Made by a program: the position numbers and the translations under genes. The notes beneath the pieces are model-generated. The model did no database searches and was not told the DNA's origin. It saw only the letters and a program-made list of their open reading frames with translations. A stretch of 8,178 nt of DNA from an uncultured Actinomycetes bacterium (GTDB lineage Bacteria; Actinomycetota; Acidimicrobiia; Acidimicrobiales; Microtrichaceae): contig CAJBIS010000426.1 in the NCBI GenBank assembly GCA_903953195.1, forward strand, positions 1 to 8,178. Direction: 5' to 3'. Positions 1 through 7,524 of the stretch are shown here, in pieces; position 1 is the stretch's first letter; each line of letters starts with the position of its first letter.

Positions 1-13
1 CGACGGCACCCGC

Positions 14-766
14 ATGGCCGACGACGCCGATGGTGTCATCCGCGTCTACGGCGACGACGTGATCGCTCGACTGGCCGGCTCGCTGACGCCGGTCGATGCA
101 TCGAATCGTGGCGACATCCGTCGTGACCTGGCGACGCTCGTCAGCTACCTCTTCCTGCTCTACTTCGACACGCGTGTCGGCTCCGGCGACACCGGTCCGT
201 ACGACCTGGGTGCGCTCGGTCTCGGACCGGCGGGTCGGACGATGATCGTGCGCGACTTCTACCAGCTCGGTCCGAGCCGGTTCGGCTGGTCCGATGTGGC
301 CGCTGACGTGCCGTACCGCCACCTCGTCGCGGGCCTCGTGCTCGACGACGTCGACGCCCGCATCACCGACTTCGGGACCGTCGTGACGTCGCCCGAGGAC
401 TACCTCGAGCGCCTGGTCGGCATCAGCCTGTTCACCACGGACGGTCTGCCACCCGGCGAGCTCCGGCCGGTCCCGCTCGACGAACTGCCGTCCATCGCCG
501 CGGCGTGTCGCGCCGCCGAACGAGCGCTCTACCGACGGATCGCCCGGATGGAGACCAACGAGATGGTCGACTGCGGCGCCGAGGTGTACTTCACGTTCCT
601 GGTCCCGTTCGCCGAGGCCGCCGGAGTGGCCGATGACCTCGACTGGTCGATTCCGAGGGAACTCCAGCCGCCCGTGTACGACCTGCTGGTCGCCGCCGGC
701 CAGGACATGAGCGCGACCGAACTCCCGGACGAGTCGCCGGACACCTACTACCCGCCGTACCGCTGA
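14..766 (+). CDS. Hypothetical protein, unrecognised; 5' end may lie outside the window
   Basis: A 250-codon reading frame with strong third-position GC bias and a TGA stop. I do not recognise the family. The protein looks soluble: there is no signal peptide and no convincing membrane span, only a short aromatic/leucine stretch around residues 43-51 (SYLFLLYFD). It is acidic and ends in a Pro/Tyr-rich tail (TYYPPYR). The ATG at 14 has no Shine-Dalgarno sequence before it, and the four in-frame codons upstream (from base 2) contain no stop, so this ATG may be internal and the gene may begin upstream of the window. The next gene starts 27 nt after the stop on the same strand, so the two could be co-transcribed, but the sequence gives no functional link. 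The coding call is fairly sure; the function is unknown. Confidence 0.75.
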   Translation: MADDADGVIRVYGDDVIARLAGSLTPVDASNRGDIRRDLATLVSYLFLLYFDTRVGSGDTGPYDLGALGLGPAGRTMIVRDFYQLGPSRFGWSDVAADVPYRHLVAGLVLDDVDARITDFGTVVTSPEDYLERLVGISLFTTDGLPPGELRPVPLDELPSIAAACRAAERALYRRIARMETNEMVDCGAEVYFTFLVPFAEAAGVADDLDWSIPRELQPPVYDLLVAAGQDMSATELPDESPDTYYPPYR

Positions 767-793
767 GGTGCCGGCGGTCTCGGGCAGACTGCA

Positions 794-1750
794 GTGGTGG
801 ACGAGCGCGCGTCGATGACCCCGGATCCGGCCGACGAGTTCCGCCACGTCCACGACGGCACCGAACTGTGGAACGAGAGCTACTACCTGGACTTCTTCGC
901 CGAGGACCTGTCGGTCGGTGGCTACCTGCGCATCGGGCTGTACCCGAACCTCAACCGGGTCTGGTACTGGGCCTGTCTGGTGGGCCCCGACCGTCCGCTC
1001 GTCACGGTGATCGACCACGAGGTGCCCCTGCCGTCGAGTGACCGGTCGCTCGAGATCCGTCACGACGGACTGTGGGCCGACCACATCGTCGAGACGCCGA
1101 ACGAGCACATGTCGGTCAACCTCGAGGCGTTCGCGCTGCAGCTCGACGATCCGCGCGACGTCTACGGGGACGCCCGCGGTGACCGCGTGCCGTTCGGGTT
1201 CGAACTCGACTTCCTCACCGACCGCGCCGCGTACCTCTGGCCGCCGGTGACCCCTCGCTACGAGATCCCGTGCCGCTTCGAGGGTGAGATCCTGGTGGGG
1301 GACGAGCGCATCAGCTTCGACGGGTGGGGCCAACGTGACCACTCGTGGGGTGCGGCGCGGGACTGGTGGGCCAACCAGTGGAGCTGGACCGCGGCCCGAC
1401 TCGACGACGGCACCCGTTGGCACGGCGTCGGCGGCCTGATCCCCGGCCACGACTGGGGTGTCGCCTACCGCCTCGATCCGGATGCACACGAGTTCGTCGA
1501 GTCCGACCAGGTGACGCTCTCGGTCACCGAATCCGATGACCGACTTCCGGAACGGACCCGGATCGGTTCGTGTGGTCTGGATCTGGACTTCGAGCCGCTG
1601 GCGTTCTCGCCGGTGCTGCTCGTGCACCCGGACGGTCGCGAGGCCCGGTTCCCGCGGGCGATGGCCCGGGTCACGGCGTCCGATGGTCGCACGGGCGGCG
1701 GTTGGATCGAGTGGAACCAGCCGCCGACCGGCGCACGCCTGCCGTCCTGA
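794..1750 (+). CDS. AttH/CrtC lipocalin-like (DUF7064-type) protein
   Basis: A 318-residue protein. It is rich in aromatic residues and beta-type alternation and carries a GWGQRDHSWG motif at residues 177-186 followed by RDWW at 189-192. From memory, this G-x-RDHSWG-x-RDW signature is typical of the AttH / carotenoid 1,2-hydratase-like double-lipocalin superfamily and of actinobacterial proteins now filed under DUF7064/DUF7065. Their substrates are unknown; they are presumed to bind or modify hydrophobic ligands such as lipids or steroids. No signal peptide or membrane segment is visible, so it is probably cytosolic. The start is uncertain: GTG at 794, GTG at 797 and ATG at 815 are all possible, and none has a good Shine-Dalgarno sequence. 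It lies 27 nt after the upstream unknown gene and is followed by the terminator at 1803-1838. The superfamily is moderately sure; the function is not known. Confidence 0.8.
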   Translation: MVDERASMTPDPADEFRHVHDGTELWNESYYLDFFAEDLSVGGYLRIGLYPNLNRVWYWACLVGPDRPLVTVIDHEVPLPSSDRSLEIRHDGLWADHIVETPNEHMSVNLEAFALQLDDPRDVYGDARGDRVPFGFELDFLTDRAAYLWPPVTPRYEIPCRFEGEILVGDERISFDGWGQRDHSWGAARDWWANQWSWTAARLDDGTRWHGVGGLIPGHDWGVAYRLDPDAHEFVESDQVTLSVTESDDRLPERTRIGSCGLDLDFEPLAFSPVLLVHPDGREARFPRAMARVTASDGRTGGGWIEWNQPPTGARLPS

Positions 1751-1802
1751 TCGCCGCACTCCGGACGGCCTGCCGCGGCCATCGCATCGGACCCGAAAAA
1801 TG

Positions 1803-1838
1803 GATCAGGGTGCGGTCCCCGCTGACCGCACCCTGATC
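1803..1838. terminator. Bidirectional intrinsic terminator between convergent genes
   Basis: A perfect 15-bp inverted repeat: GATCAGGGTGCGGTC at 1803-1817 pairs with 1824-1838 around a 6-nt loop (CCCGCT). On the minus strand the stem is followed by CA and then five T residues (complement of AAAAA just before 1801), a good intrinsic terminator for the queF end of the minus-strand block. On the plus strand it is followed by TG, TTT and a C-run, a weaker U-tract, yet it lies 53 nt after the stop at 1750. It therefore probably stops transcription from both sides. Confidence 0.88.
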
Positions 1839-2006
1839 TGTTTCCCCCCAGTCACGGACCGGAGCACTGCTCCGATCCGCCGGTTCCCGCGAACTTGATC
1901 TGGTGTTCACGGTACGGATGGGAGGGCCGTTTGCACAGAGGCAGAACTACCTGCCCGGACCCGGGATGAATCCCCCAGCAGCGCCTCGGGCGCAGCGGTC
2001 GCGGAC
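1839..2006. other. Non-coding spacer downstream of queF
   Basis: No supported gene lies in this 168-nt stretch. It contains two small dyads. One is at 1855-1879, where CGGA and GGAG pair with CTCC and TCCG around a CACTG loop, with a 2x2 internal mismatch. The other is at 1981-1993 (GCGCC-TCG-GGCGC), starting 14 nt past the queF stop. Neither has a T-run. They may simply be secondary structure in the 3' untranslated region ahead of the stronger terminator. Confidence 0.4.
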
Positions 2007-2408
2007 TCAGTCGGCCGGGTGCTCGACGACGGTCGTGATGCCGCCCCGGGCGTGCTGGACCAGACGAACCCGCACGTCCCGCACCGCCGGCTCGTACGCC
2101 GCGAGCGCGTCGTGGAGTTCGACGGCCAGGTGTTCGGCGAAGATCCGCCGGTCCCGGAATCCGACGAGCCACAGTTTCAGCGACTTCGACTCCACGGCAT
2201 GCGTCACCGCGGTGTAGCTGAGTTCGGCGTCGTAGAGGTCGGGCTGGATCTGCGCCACCGCCGGGCACAGTGCCTGGAGTTCGTCGGTGGTGAACGTGAC
2301 CCGGACCGGTCGGTCGACCTCGAAGAATTCGAGTCCCGTCGCCTCGCCGGCGGCGACGGTCCTGCCGAGCAGCGTCAGCGGCGGCAGCTCGACGGCGTCG
2401 TCGGTCAC
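2007..2408 (-). CDS. queF: Divergent QueF-type NADPH-dependent 7-cyano-7-deazaguanine (preQ0) reductase
   Basis: Known QueF enzymes reduce the nitrile of preQ0 to preQ1 with NADPH in the queuosine pathway, in the cytosol. This 133-residue protein carries the QueF signature ESKSLKLW at residues 73-80 (NADPH/substrate motif), followed by a GFRD turn. It also has the catalytic-type Cys48 in LCP and Asp57 in QPDLYD, and the late RGGI motif at 121-124. Compared with Bacillus subtilis QueF as I remember it (about 165 aa; Cys55, Asp62, His96, Glu97), the Cys-Asp spacing is 9 rather than 7, the residue matching His96 is Ala91 while Glu92 is kept, and about 20 C-terminal residues are absent. The start is GTG at 2408. 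Its GTGA overlaps the lipoprotein TGA by 4 bp, which suggests translational coupling. No other queuosine genes are in view. The family is sure; that the substrate is strictly preQ0 is less so. Confidence 0.87.
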   Translation of the reverse strand: MTDDAVELPPLTLLGRTVAAGEATGLEFFEVDRPVRVTFTTDELQALCPAVAQIQPDLYDAELSYTAVTHAVESKSLKLWLVGFRDRRIFAEHLAVELHDALAAYEPAVRDVRVRLVQHARGGITTVVEHPAD

Positions 2409-2806
2409 TGCTGCTCGCAGGTCTGCTTGATGTACTCCGTGATCGCGTCGGTCGCCGCTGAGAACTCGGGCGAGTCGACGATCGCCTGGCGGGCCGCCTC
2501 GTCGGGGGCGTCGCGCAGCTCGACGATCTTGGTGTTGAGCACGTCGATGTCGTCCTGGACTTCGGCCGGTGCCTTGGCCTTGAGTTCGTCCAGGCTCTTC
2601 TGTGCGTCGGCCTGACCCTGTTCGTCGCGCAGCACGTTGACGCCGAACTGGCCGAACTGGGTGATCAGTTGGATGCAGTCGCCGGCGTTGTTGAGGCTGC
2701 CGGCGAGGTCCTTCAGGTCGCCGTCACCACACGCGGTGGGCAACACGGCGACACCGGCGAGTGCGGCGGTCGCCAGCAGGCGGCGGGTGAGTGTCGAGTG
2801 GGGCAT
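2405..2806 (-). CDS. Small predicted lipoprotein, unknown function
   Basis: A 133-residue protein with a typical export signal: basic n-region (TRR), hydrophobic segment about residues 10-22 (LLATAALAGVAVL) and a lipobox-like PTAC ending at Cys26. Proline at -3 is unusual, but the GDGD that follows fits a lipidated, membrane-anchored mature protein. The mature part is about 107 residues, mostly charged amphipathic helix (residues 55-125). It has Cys44 and Cys130, which could form a disulfide outside the membrane. I recognise no domain. The ATG at 2806 is well supported by a perfect AGGAGG (2814-2819) with 7-nt spacing. It lies 115 nt after sdhB on the same strand and overlaps queF by 4 bp. 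The reason for pairing a lipoprotein with queF is not evident. Confidence 0.82.
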   Translation of the reverse strand: MPHSTLTRRLLATAALAGVAVLPTACGDGDLKDLAGSLNNAGDCIQLITQFGQFGVNVLRDEQGQADAQKSLDELKAKAPAEVQDDIDVLNTKIVELRDAPDEAARQAIVDSPEFSAATDAITEYIKQTCEQQ

Positions 2807-2813
2807 GGTCGGA

Positions 2814-2819
2814 CCTCCT
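2814..2819 (-). promoter_or_regulatory. Ribosome binding site of the lipoprotein gene
   Basis: Perfect AGGAGG on the minus strand, 7 nt before the ATG at 2806. It fixes the start and suggests strong translation of the lipoprotein-queF pair. Confidence 0.85.
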
Positions 2820-2866
2820 GATGGCCGCGTCCCGGGCGACGCCGTCGCACGGGCGAAGTGCCGCGG

Positions 2867-2896
2867 AGCGTACCGGGGGAGCGCGGGCCGCGTCAG
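2867..2896 (-). promoter_or_regulatory. Possible promoter for the lipoprotein-queF pair
   Basis: On the minus strand, CTGACG (2896-2891) is followed after 18 nt by TACGCT (2872-2867). These match the -35 consensus TTGACA in four of six positions and the actinobacterial -10 TANNNT. It would give a leader of about 55 nt. The -35 overlaps the hairpin at 2886-2903. By-eye prediction only; read-through from sdhB is equally possible. Confidence 0.28.
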
Positions 2897-2903
2897 CGCG
2901 GCC
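2886..2903 (-). terminator. GC-rich hairpin after sdhB, possible weak terminator
   Basis: Perfect 7-bp stem GGCCGCG/CGCGGCC with a TCAG loop, 18 nt after the sdhB stop. The minus-strand sequence beyond it is C-rich with no T-run, so it may only attenuate transcription or protect the sdh mRNA 3' end. Confidence 0.4.
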
Positions 2904-2921
2904 GTGTCGGCAGCGGCCGGA

Positions 2922-3701
2922 TCAGCCGATCTTGCGCTCGCCGAGCCGGCGGCGGTTGACCAGCATCGACTTCACGTAGTCCCGGTTCATCATGGCGATG
3001 AAGTCGATCGAGATCTCCTTCGGGCACGCCTCCTGGCACTCGCCGTAGTTCGTGCACGAACCGAAGAACTCCTCCATGGTGTCGACCATGGTCACGGTGC
3101 GCTGGAACCGCTCGGCCTGACCCTGCGGCAGCAGGTTGAGGTGCTGGATCTTCGCCGCGGTGAACAGGTTGCCCGCCGAGTTGGGGCACGCCGCCACACA
3201 GGCGCCGCAGCCGATGCACGCCGCAGCGTCCATGGCCGCATCCGCGGCGTCCTTCGGCACGGGGATCTCGTTGGCGTCCTGGGCCGCGCCGGTGTTGACG
3301 GTGATGTAGCCGCCGGACTCGATGATCCGGTCGAACGCGGCACGGTTGACGGCCAGGTCCTTGATGATGGGGAACGCCGCGGCACGCCACGGTTCGATGA
3401 CGATGTTGGCGCCGTCCTCGAACTTGCGCATGTGCAGCTGGCACGTCGCGGTGCCCTTCTGCGGACCGTGCGCCTGGCCGTTGATCATCAGGCCGCAGCT
3501 GCCGCAGATGCCCTCACGGCAGTCGTGGTCGAACGCGATCGGTTCCTTGTTGTCGGCGATGAGCTGCTCGTTGACGTAGTCGAGCATCTCGAGGAACGAC
3601 GCGTCGTCGGCGACGGTCGTCGTGTACTCCTCGAAGTGTCCGGAGTCGTCGGGGCCGCTCTGGCGCCAGACCTTCAGGTTCAGGTTCAACATCTTGCTCA
3701 C
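2922..3701 (-). CDS. sdhB: Succinate dehydrogenase iron-sulfur subunit
   Basis: A 259-residue subunit that passes electrons from the SdhA FAD to the membrane quinone site, on the cytoplasmic face. The N-terminal ferredoxin-like domain has the [2Fe-2S] cysteines C61, C66, C69 (CREGICGSC) and C87. The C-terminal domain has C162/C165/C168 plus C226 for [4Fe-4S] and C172/C216/C222 for [3Fe-4S], all present. Assignment follows the E. coli pattern. The 17-residue gap between C69 and C87 (GPQKGTATC) is the longer form typical of actinobacterial and Bacteroidetes-type enzymes. The start is GTG at 3701, chosen because AGAGG at 3710-3714 sits 8 nt upstream; the alternative ATG at 3692 would be too far from it. 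It is the last sdh gene, 58 nt after sdhA. The call is very sure. Confidence 0.97.
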   Translation of the reverse strand: MSKMLNLNLKVWRQSGPDDSGHFEEYTTTVADDASFLEMLDYVNEQLIADNKEPIAFDHDCREGICGSCGLMINGQAHGPQKGTATCQLHMRKFEDGANIVIEPWRAAAFPIIKDLAVNRAAFDRIIESGGYITVNTGAAQDANEIPVPKDAADAAMDAAACIGCGACVAACPNSAGNLFTAAKIQHLNLLPQGQAERFQRTVTMVDTMEEFFGSCTNYGECQEACPKEISIDFIAMMNRDYVKSMLVNRRRLGERKIG

Positions 3702-3759
3702 GTGCGTGTCCTCTGTTCGTCGCGTCGCGTGGCGCGTCGTTCGTTCCTCGACCCGTCGG

Positions 3760-5688
<1,929 letters not shown>

Positions 5689-5696
5689 GGGTGGTG

Positions 5697-5702
5697 CTCC
5701 TC
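5697..5702 (-). promoter_or_regulatory. Ribosome binding site of sdhA
   Basis: GAGGAG on the minus strand, 8 nt before the sdhA ATG at 5688 and 2 nt beyond the sdhC stop codon (5707-5705), so termination of sdhC delivers ribosomes close to it. Confidence 0.8.
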
Positions 5703-5704
5703 GC

Positions 5705-6454
5705 TCAGTTGGACACGATGCCGGTCAGCACCGCGATCGGGAAGAAACAGTTCATGCCGGCCACCACGATGGCGAAGCCGGCGGCGAACGCCTTGCGGGC
5801 GTTGTTGTAGCGGGGGCTGTTCAGGCCGAGGCTCTGGAACATCGACCAGCCACCGTGGAACAGGTGGATGCCGAGCGCCAGGTTGGCGGCGATGTAGATC
5901 GCCGCGACGGGCGGGCGCTTCAGGCTGGTGACCAGGTTGTTGTACGCCGCGCCCTTGACGAACTCCGGGTCGAGCAGGCCCCACGTCATGTCGGCGAGGT
6001 GGAACAGCAGGTAGAGGCCGACGATGATCCCGGTCCACCGCATGGTCCGGGCGGCGAAGTTCGCAGCGATGTAGTCGCGGGGCGACTGGTACTTGACCGG
6101 TCGGGCCCGGTGGTTCATCCGGGTCAGCTGGTAGGCCGAGGTGATGTGGAGCCCGAACATCACGATCAGACCGAACCGGAAGATCCACAGGACACCGGTC
6201 TCGGGGATGATCGGATAGAGCAGGGTCTTCAGGGCCTCCGCATAGGCGTCGAACTCCTCGGGGCCGAGGAACATCTTGAGGTTGCCCACCATGTGGGCGA
6301 AGACGAACCCCATGAGGCCCAGACCGGTGACGGCCATGACCCACTTCTTGCCGATCGCCGTGGAGAAGAACTCCACCGGCCAGGGGCGGCCGCTGCGATG
6401 GGTGGGCTGGACCACCGGCGCATCAGCACCCTGACGTTCCATGGCCTGGGTCAT
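5705..6454 (-). CDS. sdhC: Succinate dehydrogenase cytochrome b558 membrane anchor
   Basis: A 249-residue integral membrane subunit of the b558 (type B) family, which anchors SdhAB and carries electrons to menaquinone. Five hydrophobic helices are visible at about residues 38-60, 88-110, 137-158, 183-205 and 223-246, so no separate SdhD is needed. Histidines H54 (AHMVGN), H103 (GLHITS), H152 (LFHLAD) and H197 (GIHLFH), one in each of helices I-IV, match the axial ligands of the two hemes of B. subtilis SdhC. The protein has a single cysteine (C236), so it cannot carry a two-Cys Rieske-type cluster in place of heme. ATG at 6454 is supported by GGAGGT (6462-6467) with 7-nt spacing; ATG at 6442 is a less likely alternative. 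It is the first gene of the sdhCAB operon and divergent from prmA. Confidence 0.96.
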   Translation of the reverse strand: MTQAMERQGADAPVVQPTHRSGRPWPVEFFSTAIGKKWVMAVTGLGLMGFVFAHMVGNLKMFLGPEEFDAYAEALKTLLYPIIPETGVLWIFRFGLIVMFGLHITSAYQLTRMNHRARPVKYQSPRDYIAANFAARTMRWTGIIVGLYLLFHLADMTWGLLDPEFVKGAAYNNLVTSLKRPPVAAIYIAANLALGIHLFHGGWSMFQSLGLNSPRYNNARKAFAAGFAIVVAGMNCFFPIAVLTGIVSN

Positions 6455-6461
6455 GCCCGGG

Positions 6462-6467
6462 ACCTCC
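6462..6467 (-). promoter_or_regulatory. Ribosome binding site of sdhC
   Basis: GGAGGT on the minus strand, 7 nt before the ATG at 6454. It decides between this start and the in-frame ATG at 6442. Confidence 0.8.
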
Positions 6468-6513
6468 GTTCGTGCACTCTGCGGAACCGTCCGAACGGCG
6501 GTCCGGACTGCAA

Positions 6514-6542
6514 ACTACAGCGTTCGCGAGAGGCCCTCCCAA
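6514..6542 (-). promoter_or_regulatory. Candidate promoter of the sdhCAB operon
   Basis: On the minus strand, TTGGGA (6542-6537) and TGTAGT (6519-6514) are separated by exactly 17 nt and match the sigma70-type -35 and -10 consensus in four of six positions each. It would start transcription near 6507 and give a leader of about 53 nt ending in the sdhC ribosome binding site. An inverted repeat CGAGAG-N10-CTCTCG (6527-6532 and 6543-6548) flanks the -35 and could be an operator. By-eye prediction. Confidence 0.45.
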
Positions 6543-6604
6543 CTCTCGGCCCCGCTGAGTGGGCGGCCTCGGTGCGCCGGAGGCTGGCCCGGAGCGCGAC
6601 CTCG

Positions 6605-6610
6605 TAGGGT
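6605..6610 (+). promoter_or_regulatory. Candidate -10 element for a leaderless prmA transcript
   Basis: TAGGGT fits the actinobacterial -10 TANNNT and ends 8 nt before the GTG at 6619. No clear -35 is seen, and the only Shine-Dalgarno-like bases before the GTG are inside this hexamer, so it could instead act as a weak ribosome binding site (AGGG, spacing 9). Confidence 0.35.
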
Positions 6611-6618
6611 CGGGCGGC

Positions 6619-7524
6619 GTGGAGCGTCTCGTGGTGGCGGTTCGGGTCGAGCCGGCCGACGTGGAGTTGGTGGCCGACGAACTGCTGGTGCTGGGCGCCT
6701 CGGCGGTGAGCGAGCTGCCCGTCGACGGTTCGACCACGATCGATCTGGTGGCCGACCTCGAGGCCGCGTCGCTGGCGGCAGTGGGTCGACCTCATCGGGT
6801 GCTCGAGCCGGATCGGGCGTGGTTCGACGGGTGGCGCGCCCACGCACGGTCGGTCCGTGCCGGCCGATTCCTGTTGCGTCCGGCCTGGCTCGACGCCGAC
6901 GCAACCGACGCCGATGCAACCGACGCGGGCGCAACCGACGATGAGGGTGTGACCGCGGAGGATCCCGGCCGAGCGGACCTGGTCGAGATCCTCCTCGACC
7001 CCGAGGACGCGTTCGGGTCGGGGAGCCACGCGACCACGCGCCTGTGCGCCGCGTTGGTGGGGGAGCTCGTCCGGCCGGGTGATCGCGTCGTCGACGTCGG
7101 CTGCGGCAGCGGCGTGCTCGCGATCGCCGCAGCGTTCGCGGGCGCATCAGCGGTCGACGCGCTCGACGTCGACCCGGCGGCGCGTCGGGCCACCGAACGG
7201 AACGCGACCCGCAACGGCGTCGACTCGATCGTCTCGGTCGTCGACGCGACCGTGCCGCGACTCGCGTCACGCGTCGACGCAGGCGACCACCCGGCCCACG
7301 ACGTCGTCGTCGCCAACCTGCTGCTTCCGCTCGTCGAGGAGTTCGGCGCCGATCTGGTGCTTCTCGCAGGTGGGTCGGCCACGGTCATCGTGAGCGGACT
7401 GCTGGCCGATCAGGTCGAGCGGGCCGTCGTCGCGGTCGGCCTCCCTCCCGTGTCGGAGCACGCCGAGGGCGAGTGGCGGGCCGTTGTGTTCCGCACCGAT
7501 CACTGCACCGTGAACCCACTGTGA
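6619..7524 (+). CDS. prmA: Ribosomal protein L11 methyltransferase
   Basis: A class I SAM-dependent methyltransferase. The family methylates ribosomal protein L11 in the cytosol. Residue numbers are from GTG 6619 (301 aa; E. coli PrmA is about 293). A short N-terminal substrate-recognition domain spans residues 1-65. It is followed by WFDGWRAHARSVRAG (68-82), equivalent to the conserved W-x-x-x-W-K region. Next comes DPEDAFGSGSHATTRLC (127-143), equivalent to the FGTGTHPTTRLC signature. The SAM-binding motif I is VDVGCGSGVLAIAAA (158-172). The post-I acid is in DALDVDPAA (180-188), and VVANLLLP (230-237) matches the ANIL catalytic strand. An Asp/Ala/Thr repeat loop at 92-112 is unusual. GTG 6619 is chosen because homology begins there; an in-frame GTG at 6559 would add 20 unconserved residues and has no ribosome binding site. 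It is divergent from sdhC and probably monocistronic. Confidence 0.92.
   Translation: MERLVVAVRVEPADVELVADELLVLGASAVSELPVDGSTTIDLVADLEAASLAAVGRPHRVLEPDRAWFDGWRAHARSVRAGRFLLRPAWLDADATDADATDAGATDDEGVTAEDPGRADLVEILLDPEDAFGSGSHATTRLCAALVGELVRPGDRVVDVGCGSGVLAIAAAFAGASAVDALDVDPAARRATERNATRNGVDSIVSVVDATVPRLASRVDAGDHPAHDVVVANLLLPLVEEFGADLVLLAGGSATVIVSGLLADQVERAVVAVGLPPVSEHAEGEWRAVVFRTDHCTVNPL
6892..6936 (+). repeat. 3 x 15-bp in-frame tandem repeat inside prmA
   Basis: Three adjacent 15-bp units (6892-6906, 6907-6921, 6922-6936) share the form GACGCCGAYGCAACC. Unit 2 differs from unit 1 at one base and unit 3 at two or three. They encode DADAT, DADAT and DAGAT, followed by a degenerate DDEGVT. The reading frame is kept and the repeat lies in a loop between RPAW and the DPEDAFGSG strand. 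Confidence 0.85.

Noticed and set aside
2007..2408. Archaeal QueF-like amidinotransferase instead of the reductase
   Set aside because: The intact ESKSLKLW reductase motif and the bacterial context favour the reductase family, although activity is untested.
3702..3759. GCGTCG-type repeats in the sdhA-sdhB gap
   Set aside because: Short and irregular, explained by base composition; no clear dyad or regulatory layout.
6559..6618. Upstream GTG at 6559 as the prmA start
   Set aside because: It adds 20 residues with no family similarity and no ribosome binding site; GTG 6619 matches the start of homology.
6441..7029. Overlapping frames on both strands around the sdhC-prmA spacer and the prmA 5' end
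   Set aside because: Biased composition without motifs; the prmA frame alone carries family signatures.
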